Positions 1 to 7,757 of a DNA stretch of 64,000 nt are shown piece after piece (the first letter of the stretch is position 1; every line of letters begins with the position of its first letter). A model generated the notes under the pieces. The model made no database searches and had not been told where the DNA came from. It saw only the letters and a list, made by a program, of their open reading frames with translations. Source of the DNA: Elusimicrobiota bacterium. GTDB lineage: Bacteria; Elusimicrobiota; Elusimicrobia; UBA1565; UBA9628. The DNA is taken from the NCBI GenBank assembly GCA_016234805.1, contig JACRNU010000030.1, positions 91,406 to 155,405 of the forward strand, written 5' to 3'. Both the position numbers and the translations under genes were made by a program.

Positions 1-1056
1 TCCCTCGAGGGCATCAGCGGCAGGGTGGATGGCAAGGTCGTCCTGGACCTGGAGCTTGTCAATTCCAAGAACTGGGCCATCGTATGGTCGAGGACCTTCA
101 CCGGGGTCGCTGTCGGGTCCGACTACCAGACCGTGTTTGCCGCGGCCTTCCAGGACTTGAAGTCCTCCATGGACAAGGACGACAGCATCCTGGCCATGAA
201 GCCCGCGTTCCTGGCAGCCGGGGGCAGGCTCCCGACGGCCTCCGTGGAGACCGCGGATGCCGCCGCGCCTGCCGAGTCCACGCAGGTTTCCTCGGACGTC
301 GATGACGCTGCCCGGCCCGGGCCCCGGAAGCCCGATGACTACGCCCTGATCATCGGCATCGACAAGTACCAGGCCCTGCCCGCCGCCCAGTACGGCGAAC
401 GCGACGCGGCGGCCTTCAAGAAGCACGCGCAGAAGACCCTCGGCGTGCCCGAGGAGAACACGATCTTCCTGACCGGTTCGCGCGCGACCAAGACCGGCAT
501 CGAGAGGTACATCGAGGAATGGCTGCCGCGCAACGTGGGAGAGGACTCGCGCGTGTATTTCTACTACTCCGGGCACGGCTCGCCCGACCCGCAAAAAGGA
601 ACGGCGTACATCATCCCCTGGGATGGAGACGCGTCCTACCTGCAGACCAGCGCCTATCCCGTGCCGCGCCTCTACGAGCGTCTGGCCGGCCTCAAGGCCA
701 GGGAGGTCGTCGTGCTCCTGGATTCCTGCTTCTCCGGAGCGGGAGGGCGGTCGGTGATCGCCAAGGGCGCCCGGCCTCTGGTCCCCGTGGCCGAGGCGGT
801 CGTGCCCGAAAAGCTCGCTGTCCTGACAGCCGCCTCGAGCGACCAGATCGCCGGGGGCCTCGATGAGCAGGGCCACGGCATGTTCACCTATTTCCTCCTG
901 AAGGGCCTCCAGGGCGCGGCCGGCAAGGACGGGCACCTGTCTTTGGCCGAGCTGCATTCTTACATCAAAGAGAACGTCCTGCGCTCCGCCCGCAGGCAGA
1001 ACCGGGAGCAGACTCCCGGGCTCTTTTCGTCGCGCCGCGAGCTCAGCCTGTATTAG
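1..1056 (+). CDS. Caspase-like (peptidase C14) protein, 5' end outside window
   Basis: The reading frame is open from the first base, so the true start lies upstream; the GTG at 25 is probably internal. The first ~100 residues form an accessory domain followed by an acidic, Ala/Pro-rich linker. A caspase-like fold follows: ALIIGIDKY begins the core, the probable catalytic His is in YYSGHGSPD (codon 574-576) and the probable catalytic Cys in LLDSCFSGAGGRS (codon 727-729). This places it in the clan CD, peptidase C14 family. The block after the Cys (SVIAKGARPLV) is nearly identical in two more genes here (46929-48149 and 55601-57019), so the three are paralogues. The two complete copies begin with lipoprotein signals, so this one is probably also exported. 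Substrate unknown. Confidence 0.85.
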   Translation, partial: SLEGISGRVDGKVVLDLELVNSKNWAIVWSRTFTGVAVGSDYQTVFAAAFQDLKSSMDKDDSILAMKPAFLAAGGRLPTASVETADAAAPAESTQVSSDVDDAARPGPRKPDDYALIIGIDKYQALPAAQYGERDAAAFKKHAQKTLGVPEENTIFLTGSRATKTGIERYIEEWLPRNVGEDSRVYFYYSGHGSPDPQKGTAYIIPWDGDASYLQTSAYPVPRLYERLAGLKAREVVVLLDSCFSGAGGRSVIAKGARPLVPVAEAVVPEKLAVLTAASSDQIAGGLDEQGHGMFTYFLLKGLQGAAGKDGHLSLAELHSYIKENVLRSARRQNREQTPGLFSSRRELSLY

Positions 1057-1186
1057 CCTGTCCTTCCCGCCCTTTCCCGGAGTTCTCCGATTCCTCCTGG
1101 CTTTGGGTTGGACTTTGGTCCCATTTTGGCCTCATTGAAGGGAACTAATTTGCCCCTCGCTCGTATATAGAGTGGAGGCTATGGCC

Positions 1187-1831
1187 ATGACTAACGGCGT
1201 CTTGATATTGTATCCAAATAAGAGTACACTTGTACTGCAAATGGAAAACAATCCCGGTTTCTTTCTCGGCCTGCACAAGTCCAGGGCGCGCCGGTCGCTT
1301 TTCGCCCTGTTCTTCACCAACCCGGAGGCTGAGTATTTCCCAAGGCAGCTCGAAAGGGTGACAGGTGTCCTCGTCGGGAATCTTCAACGCGAACTCGTCC
1401 GCATGGAGGCCGCGGGCCTGCTTTCCTCCCGCAGGCTGGGCAAGCTCAAGCTCTACAAGCTGAATGTCGAGCATCCGCTCTATCCTGAGCTCAAGGGCTT
1501 GGTAGCCAAGACCGTGGGCTTGGAAGAGGCGATCCGCGGCTGGCTCTCGGGGGTCGATGGAGTCGAGGCTGTTTGCATCTACGGTTCCTTCGCCCGGAAC
1601 CGGGAGAGAGCTGATAGCGACCTGGACCTCCTGGTCATCGGCGACGTTGATGAGAAGCCGCTGATACAATCGGTCAAGGAGTTGGAAAAGCAGTTGCAGA
1701 GGGAGGTCAACTACACCCTCTATTCCAGGCAGGACTGGATCAAGCGGCGGCATGGCCGGGATTCCTTCGTGGCCGAGGTGCTCAAGAGTCCCAGAATCCG
1801 CATCATGGGCGACATCGATGGCATCCGCTGA
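1187..1831 (+). CDS. HTH-nucleotidyltransferase (MNT-type antitoxin-like)
   Basis: An N-terminal winged-helix-like region (about residues 20-85, with QLERVTG and REL..MEAAGLL) is followed by a pol-beta-superfamily minimal nucleotidyltransferase domain. The signature GSFARNRERADSDLDLLV starts near residue 133 and supplies the GS motif and the DxD metal ligands. The start at ATG 1187 is preferred over GTG 1172 or ATG 1181 because GGAGG at 1174-1178 sits 8 nt upstream. It overlaps the following HEPN gene by 14 bp, the usual arrangement of MNT/HEPN pairs. In characterised MntA/HepT systems the nucleotidyltransferase AMPylates and silences the HEPN RNase. The extra DNA-binding domain could give autoregulation (inference). 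Base composition is somewhat less GC-rich than nearby housekeeping genes. Confidence 0.75.
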   Translation: MTNGVLILYPNKSTLVLQMENNPGFFLGLHKSRARRSLFALFFTNPEAEYFPRQLERVTGVLVGNLQRELVRMEAAGLLSSRRLGKLKLYKLNVEHPLYPELKGLVAKTVGLEEAIRGWLSGVDGVEAVCIYGSFARNRERADSDLDLLVIGDVDEKPLIQSVKELEKQLQREVNYTLYSRQDWIKRRHGRDSFVAEVLKSPRIRIMGDIDGIR

Positions 1832-2288
1832 CCTCATCCGGCAACTTATTGATGGCGGCTTCCTCAAGGTACATCCAAGGGATGCGTCCCAGGCAGGCAA
1901 GCTCCTGGCACGCGCTCTGCGCGATATTAAGACGGCGAAGGCCAATCTCGACATAGACGAGGAGGCTGCCTATACTTTCGCTTACCTTGCCATGCTCCGG
2001 GCGGGCCGTGGCTTGATGTTCCTCAAGGGCTATCGGCCGGCTGACGGCCGGCAGCACAAAACCGTGGTGGACCTCGCCGGCCATTTTCTCGGAACGGCGT
2101 ATGAGAATCTGGCCTACCAGTTCGAGCGGATGCGACGCAAACGAAACCAATTCACCTACGAGCCGGATCTGCCGCTTGGGCTCAAAGAGGCCCAAGAAGC
2201 GCTCGAAACAGCCCGAGAGTTCGTGCGCCAGATTCTCAGATTGTCCCGCCAGGAAAGCCCGCAGCTCGAGCTCGGAACGGAAGACTGA
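1818..2288 (+). CDS. HEPN-domain protein (toxin-like partner of nucleotidyltransferase)
   Basis: A 156-residue, all-helical protein. It has an N-terminal segment rich in Asp/Lys (ALRDIKTAKANLDID), a central helix with AYTFAYLAMLRAGRGLM, and a C-terminal RMRRKRNQFTYEP motif. That layout is typical of HEPN proteins in which R-x(4)-RN..Y replaces the usual R-x(4-6)-H. The ATG at 1818 is used because the preceding stop lies at 1829-1831, giving a translational-coupling overlap, and the upstream extension is not HEPN-like. By family analogy it would be the RNase/toxin of a type VII toxin-antitoxin pair. Whether the variant motif is catalytic here cannot be told from sequence. Confidence 0.7.
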   Translation: MASADLIRQLIDGGFLKVHPRDASQAGKLLARALRDIKTAKANLDIDEEAAYTFAYLAMLRAGRGLMFLKGYRPADGRQHKTVVDLAGHFLGTAYENLAYQFERMRRKRNQFTYEPDLPLGLKEAQEALETAREFVRQILRLSRQESPQLELGTED

Positions 2289-2370
2289 TCCGCTACGCTG
2301 TCGTCCGATATTTACGGTCGGCAAAAGCCGGCCTTCCGAAATCGTGAAAAATGCTTAAATCTACGGCGAA

Positions 2371-2454
2371 GGGCAGGTGGCGGAACTGGCAGACGCAGCG
2401 GACTTAAAATCCGCTGCCCGAAAGGGCGTGTGGGTTCGAGTCCCTCCCTGCCCA
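2371..2454 (+). tRNA. tRNA-Leu (anticodon UAA)
   Basis: The acceptor stem pairs GGGCAGG (2371-2377) with CCTGCCC (2447-2453), with A as discriminator base. The anticodon stem GCGGA/TCCGC encloses CTTAAAA, giving anticodon TAA. A long variable arm (GCCCGAAAGGGC) and a GGTTCGAGTCC T-arm mark it as a class II tRNA of leucine type. CCA is not encoded. The psd gene begins 8 nt downstream, so it is probably co-transcribed and released by tRNA processing. No integrase or duplicated 3' end is nearby, so it shows no sign of use as an attachment site. Confidence 0.97.
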
Positions 2455-2461
2455 GGTTCGA

Positions 2462-3109
2462 GTGAACATGCAGATAGCCAAGCCGGGTCTGACTTACATC
2501 GGGTACGCGGCCGCGGTGGTGGTCGCGGGCTTCGTCATCGGCAGGATATCCGCGCTCAACGCGTTCGGGGTCCTGCTGTCGTTCCTGGGCCTGGTGTTCA
2601 TGCTGTTCTGCGCCTATTTCTTCAGGGACCCGGAACGGATCCTGCCGGCTGACCCGAACAAGCTCTACTCTCCGGGCGACGGGGTGGTGCTGAGCGTGGC
2701 GGACGAGGGCTCGGGCGGCACGGTCCTGCGGGTCTTCCTCTCGATCTTCGACGTGCACGTCCAGCGCTCGCCCTGCGAAGGCACGGTGGAACTGGTCCAA
2801 AGGCACGAGGGCTCCTTCCTGCCTGCCATGAAAGACGACGCGAAGTCTAACTTCCGGGTGGAGATGCGGGTGAAGCCGGACGGCCGCGAGGCTGTGACGG
2901 TCGAGCAGATCACGGGCATCATCGCGCGGCGCATCGAGTGCTGGGTCAAGGCCGGTGACAAGCTCTCCTCGGGACAGCGCTACGGCATCATCCATTTCGG
3001 CTCGCAGGCGGCGGTGCGCTTCCCGGCCACGGCCAAGTGCTTGGTCAAGCCCGGGGACAAGGTGTTCGGCGGGATCACGGAGATCGGGGAATGGACCGGC
3101 AAGCGCTGA
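2462..3109 (+). CDS. psd: Phosphatidylserine decarboxylase proenzyme (short, archaeal type)
   Basis: Converts phosphatidylserine to phosphatidylethanolamine at the membrane. The protein is 215 residues, the usual size of the short PSD form. Two N-terminal hydrophobic segments (about residues 10-30 and 35-52) are followed by FFRDPER. The core contains SPGDGVV, FLSIFDVHVQRSP and the self-cleavage region YGIIHFGSQAAVRFP, in which the GS bond is expected to be cut and the Ser converted to the pyruvoyl group. Starts are GTG 2462 or ATG 2468. The 3' end overlaps pssA by 19 bp, so substrate synthesis and decarboxylation are coupled. Confidence 0.93.
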   Translation: MNMQIAKPGLTYIGYAAAVVVAGFVIGRISALNAFGVLLSFLGLVFMLFCAYFFRDPERILPADPNKLYSPGDGVVLSVADEGSGGTVLRVFLSIFDVHVQRSPCEGTVELVQRHEGSFLPAMKDDAKSNFRVEMRVKPDGREAVTVEQITGIIARRIECWVKAGDKLSSGQRYGIIHFGSQAAVRFPATAKCLVKPGDKVFGGITEIGEWTGKR

Positions 3110-3948
3110 AGCGGTCAGGCCGCCTCTTGGCGCCTTCGTTCTTCACCATCGGGAACATGGCGTGCGGGTTCTACGCCCTCATGGCGTCGCACCGCATGGA
3201 GCTCTCGGCCGCGGCCTGGGCCATCTTCCTGGGCATCATCTTCGACGTCCTCGACGGCCGGGTGGCCCGGCTCGTGCACGGGGAATCCACCTTCGGCATC
3301 GAGATCGACTCGCTCGCGGATTTCCTGACATTCGGCATCGCGCCCGCGCACATGATGTACGCCTTCATCCTGAAGGACTACGGGCCGTGGGGCTCGTTCA
3401 TGGCTTTCCTTTTCGCCATGTGCGGGGGCCTGAGGCTCGCGCGGTTCAACGCCCTGGTGCACGATTCAGGCGGGAGCAAGACCACGTTCACCGGCCTGCC
3501 CATACCGGCCGCGGCCTCGTTTTTGGCCGCGCTCATCCTGCTCTACCAGATCATGGAGCAGGGGAAGCCCTCCCACACCTGGAAGGTCCTCATGAACCAG
3601 CTCCCGTGGATCTACACCCTGGCCCCGCTCATGGTGGTGGCCATCGCCTTCCTCATGGTGTCCACCATCCCCTACGCGGCTTTCAAGACCGGCACCCTGT
3701 GGCAGAGGCACGAGATCGGGGACGCGGAGAACGGGTCTGAGAGCGGCATCTATCCGCCGAGGAACGTCCTGGTCCTGCTCGCCGGCACGGCCGGGGCTTT
3801 CCTGTTCTTCGTCTACCCGCAGAGCGTGCTGTTCCTGGCGAGCGTCATCTACGTGGTCTCGGGCCCGGTCCTTTGGCTGGGACGGGCCCTGGGCCTGGTG
3901 TCCCGGGCACAGCCAGCTCCACCAGAAGAACACGGCCATCCGTCCTGA
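3091..3948 (+). CDS. pssA: CDP-diacylglycerol--serine O-phosphatidyltransferase
   Basis: Integral membrane enzyme making phosphatidylserine from CDP-diacylglycerol and serine, the step before Psd. It carries the CDP-alcohol phosphatidyltransferase signature DG-x2-AR-x8-G-x3-D-x3-D, seen here as DGRVAR followed by G-IEI-D-SLA-D (about residues 50-75). Several hydrophobic segments follow, including two near the C-terminus. ATG 3091 lies inside the end of psd (stop 3107-3109). The last ~100 bp overlap the 3' end of the convergent LssY-like gene. Confidence 0.93.
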   Translation: MDRQALKRSGRLLAPSFFTIGNMACGFYALMASHRMELSAAAWAIFLGIIFDVLDGRVARLVHGESTFGIEIDSLADFLTFGIAPAHMMYAFILKDYGPWGSFMAFLFAMCGGLRLARFNALVHDSGGSKTTFTGLPIPAAASFLAALILLYQIMEQGKPSHTWKVLMNQLPWIYTLAPLMVVAIAFLMVSTIPYAAFKTGTLWQRHEIGDAENGSESGIYPPRNVLVLLAGTAGAFLFFVYPQSVLFLASVIYVVSGPVLWLGRALGLVSRAQPAPPEEHGHPS

Positions 3949-4609
3949 ACGCGTAGCCCTTGTCATTGGCCCCGCTCAAGGGGATCTGGGGCAGGGTGTG
4001 GCGCGACAGCTTCCTCACCAGGGCAGAGCCTTCCAGGGACTTTGCGATGAACTCCCGCTCGGCATCCATGTCCGGGTCCGGCCTGTGGGAGAGGTCCGAC
4101 CAGCGGATGGAAAGGTCCCTGTTGCCCGAGCCCCACCAGAGTTGGCGGCCTCCCCTGTCCGTGAACCCGGTGCGCCACAGCCTGAAGTGATGCCGCGAGA
4201 CCAGGGGCTTGTCCACCATGGCCCAGTTCATGTCCTGGGTCCTTGAGAGGACCTGATAGAGGTTGAACGGCGGAAACATGGTGACCTTCCTGCCTGTGAG
4301 GAGCTGGGCCGTTCCAGCGCGGAGGCTCGCTCCCAGGCGCAGGGGGACCTCGGTCCAGCCTGTTCCTTGAAGAGCTTCCCGCACTTCCCCGTCCGTGCCC
4401 CAGAACGCGAGGTTCATGGGGTCGCCTTCGCGTGTGCCCCGGCCGATGTCGCGGCCAGGCAGGACTTTGAGGAGGGAATGGAGGTCTGTCGAGGTCACGG
4501 TCCTGGGTGAAGGATATGTGGAGCCCAGGGGGAAAAGGATGTCGCTGAAGAAGACGGCTGTGATGCTCCCGAAAAGGATGAAGGCGCCGATCGCGGCGAG
4601 TTTTTTCAT
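3845..4609 (-). CDS. LssY C-terminal-domain-like membrane-anchored protein
   Basis: A 254-residue protein with an N-terminal hydrophobic anchor (IGAFILFGSITAVFF) and an exported remainder. The segment LSRTQDMNWAMVDKPLVSRHHFRLW resembles the RxQD...RHH.R.W signature of the LssY_C domain, found in DedA- or PAP2-associated envelope proteins; no enzymatic role is established for it. The tail is Pro/Gly-rich. Last gene of the leftward glycosyltransferase operon: its ATG overlaps the GT4 stop by 4 nt. Its 3' end runs 104 bp into pssA on the opposite strand, which is unusual, so the real stop context merits care. Confidence 0.6.
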   Translation of the reverse strand: MKKLAAIGAFILFGSITAVFFSDILFPLGSTYPSPRTVTSTDLHSLLKVLPGRDIGRGTREGDPMNLAFWGTDGEVREALQGTGWTEVPLRLGASLRAGTAQLLTGRKVTMFPPFNLYQVLSRTQDMNWAMVDKPLVSRHHFRLWRTGFTDRGGRQLWWGSGNRDLSIRWSDLSHRPDPDMDAEREFIAKSLEGSALVRKLSRHTLPQIPLSGANDKGYAFRTDGRVLLVELAVPGTPGPGPVPAKGPGPRPRR

Positions 4610-5649
4610 TCGAGGCTGTAGTAGAGGCGGCGATAGCGTCGGGCGATGGCGCTCCAGGCGGATCTTTCAGCGGATGCGGCAGCCCTTCTGCCCAGGCGCA
4701 GGCGCAGTCCCTGGTCTTGGGCAAGGCGTTCCATGGCTTTGGTCAGTCCCGTGGCGTCTCCGGCTCGGACCAGGAGCCCGTCCTTGTCGTGCCGGACCGC
4801 TTCCGGGATGCCGCCGACCCTGGACGCGATCACAGCCTTGCCTTGGGCCATGGCCTCAAGGAGGGCCATGGGCATGTTCTCTTTGCGCGAAGGCAGGACG
4901 AAGAAGAGGCAGTCGGCCAGCAATCGGCTCACCTGGCCAGGCGTCCGTGTTCCGGGCAGGTGGATTCTGTCCGAGAGTCCCAGTCTTCGGATGAGTCTGG
5001 TGATGGCGCCTTGGGTCTGGTCCGGGCCAGCGATGACCAGGTCGAGGTCATGCCCGCGGGCCAGGAGGCCGGCGAAGGCCATGACCAGGATGTCGGTCCC
5101 CTTGTACGCTGCCAGGCGGCTGACGCAGAGAATGTGATTCCCGCGCTTGCGCGGGGATTCCGTTCTCATGGTTCGGCTCTTTTTCGGCAGGTCCGTTCCG
5201 TTCGGGATCACGCAGGATTTGGACCGTATCCAGGGCATGGCGGCGACGAGCTCGCGCAGTCCCGCCCGGGACACCGTGGTCACTGCCGCGGCTCTGCGCG
5301 CCAGAGCGTGGAAAGCCTGAGGATGCTCCATCAGGGCGAGGGAAGCCCCTTGGTGAGTCAAAACGACGCGCGTTTCTTGCGGGAAACGCGCGGGCAGGAG
5401 CCAGCCGAGGCCTCTGCTGAAGAACTGGATGTGGCAGATGCCGGCCGGCTCGCGGGAGAGCAGGGATGCGAGCTTCTTGCGGGCAGTGCCGGGCGTTATT
5501 CCCGGGCTCGGAGCGAACACCGTGGTCTTGAACCCTGACTTGGACAGGAGCGGGGCGAGCGAGTCAGCGACCCTGCGATGGGCCGGGTCTGTCGAAGACG
5601 GAAGGACCAGGACCACCGGCCTGTTGGTTTTCCCTGGCCGCGGTCTCAT
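4606..5649 (-). CDS. GT4-family glycosyltransferase (GT-B fold)
   Basis: A 347-residue retaining-type glycosyltransferase. The N-lobe contains FFSRGLGWLLPAR and TVSRAGLRELV; the C-lobe has ILCVSRLAAYKGTDILV, the donor-site FFVLPSRKENMPMALLEAMAQG and VIASRVGGIPE. These are standard GT4 nucleotide-sugar binding elements (E-x7-E). The C-lobe is strikingly similar to those of the two GT4 genes on the other side of the divergent promoter (11367-12419 and 12406-13530), implying local duplication. Donor and acceptor are unknown. It overlaps the HPr-kinase-like gene by 4 nt. Confidence 0.88.
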   Translation of the reverse strand: MRPRPGKTNRPVVLVLPSSTDPAHRRVADSLAPLLSKSGFKTTVFAPSPGITPGTARKKLASLLSREPAGICHIQFFSRGLGWLLPARFPQETRVVLTHQGASLALMEHPQAFHALARRAAAVTTVSRAGLRELVAAMPWIRSKSCVIPNGTDLPKKSRTMRTESPRKRGNHILCVSRLAAYKGTDILVMAFAGLLARGHDLDLVIAGPDQTQGAITRLIRRLGLSDRIHLPGTRTPGQVSRLLADCLFFVLPSRKENMPMALLEAMAQGKAVIASRVGGIPEAVRHDKDGLLVRAGDATGLTKAMERLAQDQGLRLRLGRRAAASAERSAWSAIARRYRRLYYSLE

Positions 5650-6683
5650 GGTCGTGCCATGAAATCAGCCAAGGCTGCTGCGTTGTCAGCAGGGTCATTG
5701 CTGAGCAGGAACCTGCGGCACCGGGCATGAGCCGAGGAAGCAAGAGCCGCGGATGTCCTTCGGGCTGCGATGCCTGCCAAGCGCAGGCCTCCTGGCAGGT
5801 ATGGGGGCAGGGGAAGCATGAGCTCAAGGACCTGGGGAAGACCGATTCCGAGCACCATGTGGGACATGAGCGCTCCTGCTGCTGCTGCCCTGGAACAGGG
5901 TTCGATGGCTGGCCTGCCCGGATCTCTGCGGCCTCCGATGAGCAGGCATGAGAGCGGAGCCGAGGCCGCTATCTTGTCGCGGAAGTAATCCACGTCCACC
6001 AGGTGCTTGAGCCCGAACCTCCGTCTTTTGAAGGGACGGACGAAGCGCTCCGGCACTCCCCGCCAGTCATCCCCGCGCAAGCCCAGCCTCAAGGGGAATG
6101 CGACGAGCGTGCGGCCCTTCCCGTCCAAAAGGGGGATATCGTCCGAGAGGAGCTTGAACCCTTCGTGCCGCAAGAGCTCGAGGCCCAGCCTGGATTTGCC
6201 GCCATGCATGGGCAAAAGGAGCAGGGCGCCCCTGCCTTGAAAAGAGAAGCCCAGGCTGTGCACGCGGTGGAGGCTCTTGCGGTCGAGCAGGTCTCCAACG
6301 CGCGAGAGCACCGCCAGGTAGGCGAGTTCGTGCATGAGGTCCGGGTCCTCGCTCCAAAGGACGCCGCGTTCGGCCTTGAGGTCGTATTCGAGCAAGGCCC
6401 GGCCCTCATAGTCCACTCTGCGCAGGGAGCCCTCGGATGAGATGGAGGAGGAACGCCAGCGCAGCCCTTGTCGCGCGGGGAGCCTGTTTTTTGGCGGAGC
6501 GCAGGCGCGGAGCTCAAGGCTGCTGTCAGCCTGGTCCGCGGTACGGCCAGGGCTTGCCAGGGCGCTGTGGTCAGGGACCGCGAAATAGGCGAAGTCCCTG
6601 GCCAGGTTCTTCAGCAGGTCCGGAGAATCACTGGAGATGGATACTGTGGTCCCGTGGAAATCGAGTTCCAAACCTGCTGACAT
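5646..6683 (-). CDS. HPr kinase-like P-loop protein
   Basis: A 345-residue protein. The central part reads LLLPMHGGKSRLGLELLRH followed by LLSDDIPLLDG, matching the P-loop and SDD region of HprK-related kinases found with PqqD proteins and lasso peptide genes rather than true catabolite-control HprK. The P-loop is degenerate (HGGKS in place of GxxGxGKS). Some HprK-like proteins in lasso clusters phosphorylate the precursor peptide; that role here is inference, supported by the PqqD gene 3 kb away and the short leader-like peptide at 15253. N-terminal ~130 residues are not recognised. Confidence 0.65.
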   Translation of the reverse strand: MSAGLELDFHGTTVSISSDSPDLLKNLARDFAYFAVPDHSALASPGRTADQADSSLELRACAPPKNRLPARQGLRWRSSSISSEGSLRRVDYEGRALLEYDLKAERGVLWSEDPDLMHELAYLAVLSRVGDLLDRKSLHRVHSLGFSFQGRGALLLLPMHGGKSRLGLELLRHEGFKLLSDDIPLLDGKGRTLVAFPLRLGLRGDDWRGVPERFVRPFKRRRFGLKHLVDVDYFRDKIAASAPLSCLLIGGRRDPGRPAIEPCSRAAAAGALMSHMVLGIGLPQVLELMLPLPPYLPGGLRLAGIAARRTSAALASSAHARCRRFLLSNDPADNAAALADFMARP

Positions 6684-6686
6684 CGG

Positions 6687-7754
6687 TCAGGACCGGGCCT
6701 GGCGCGGGCCCTGCTGGCGCGAAAGCCTGTCCCATGCTCCTGCCAGCAGACCGGCGGCATAGCACAGGTGCGCTGATGGCACGAGGCAGAACAGCCATGT
6801 GAGAGCGGAGAGAGGCTCCTCCGGGTGGCGGCTCAGGAGGAGCAGGCCATTGGCCAGACAGGCCAAGCTATAGACTGTCAGCACGGGGAAGAACACGGCA
6901 GGCATGAAGAGGCTGCCCAGGACGCATGCGCTTGCCAAAAGCGGGCCAAGATGGAAGGGCCGAAGCGAGCCTGGGGACTTGAGGGTCATCTGCAGCCTGC
7001 CCCAGCCTGAGAGGAAGCACTGGCGGCAGAATCCAGGCAGATCTGGTCTGCGCTCGTGGAACACGAAGAGCCCGGGGTCGTGCAGGGCGGTCTTGCCCGA
7101 GGCGAGGAGTCTTGCCAGGAGCAGGTTCTCTTCGTTGCGCACCAATTCCTCGTCAAAGCTCCAGCCTCCGGCCATGAGGGCTTCGCGGTCGAGCACGAGG
7201 TTGCAGAGGATGAAGCCCCGGTCATCGGTCCAGGTCCGGTCCGGGAAGCCGCGGCCATGCCTGCGGATGGGACCTGAGCCCAACGGAGAATCGAGCACAT
7301 GGCCCACGCTTCGCTGGAACAGGGAGCTCCCGGAAGGCGTGCGGTCAGGGCCTCCGAGGACAGCGGCTTCAGGATGCAGGCGGAGCGTTTCGGAAAGCCG
7401 GGTGAAGTAGCCGGGTGGGACCACGACATCGTCGTCGAAGAAGCACAGCCAGCGGCTTTCTGCTTCAGCCAGGGCGCGGTTGCGGCCCTGTCCCAGGGAG
7501 AGGCGGTCTCCGCGCAGGATCTTGAGGCCGGCTAATCGGTCGCGGAAAGAGAAGGCCGCCTTGGAGCATTCCTCCTCCCGGCTGTTGAGCACGAGAAGGA
7601 CCTCTTTGGCTGACGGGTCCTGCTGGCGGCTGAGGCTTTCCAGGCACCTGTCCAGAGCCTCGGGCCTCGAGCAAAGGATGATGACCCCAGCGTCCAGGCA
7701 GCTCTTCCGCCCCTGGTCAGGTGTTCGAATGGGAGACGGACACAACGCCGGCAT
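6687..7754 (-). CDS. GT2-family glycosyltransferase with C-terminal membrane segments
   Basis: Begins with a GT-A fold: VIILCSRPEALDRCLESLSRQ, then FFDDDVVVPPGYF carrying the DDD metal/nucleotide-sugar motif, and NEENLLLARLL later. Two to three hydrophobic segments occupy the last ~100 residues (ACVLGSLFMPAVFFPVL, SALTWLFCLVPSA), so it is probably a membrane-bound inverting transferase. It sits 3 nt after the TMTC-like gene and 3 nt before the HPr-kinase-like gene in one leftward operon. The true start may be internal, because the first ~20 residues are not part of the fold. Confidence 0.85.
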   Translation of the reverse strand: MPALCPSPIRTPDQGRKSCLDAGVIILCSRPEALDRCLESLSRQQDPSAKEVLLVLNSREEECSKAAFSFRDRLAGLKILRGDRLSLGQGRNRALAEAESRWLCFFDDDVVVPPGYFTRLSETLRLHPEAAVLGGPDRTPSGSSLFQRSVGHVLDSPLGSGPIRRHGRGFPDRTWTDDRGFILCNLVLDREALMAGGWSFDEELVRNEENLLLARLLASGKTALHDPGLFVFHERRPDLPGFCRQCFLSGWGRLQMTLKSPGSLRPFHLGPLLASACVLGSLFMPAVFFPVLTVYSLACLANGLLLLSRHPEEPLSALTWLFCLVPSAHLCYAAGLLAGAWDRLSRQQGPRQARS

Positions 7755-7757
7755 ATT

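Noticed and set aside
1135-1169. TTGAAG and TATATA as a promoter for the nucleotidyltransferase gene
   Set aside because: The spacing is 23 bp, too long for a sigma70 promoter, and no better -35 is visible.
2371-2454. tRNA-Leu as an integration site for a genomic island
   Set aside because: No integrase gene, no duplicated tRNA end and housekeeping phospholipid genes directly downstream.
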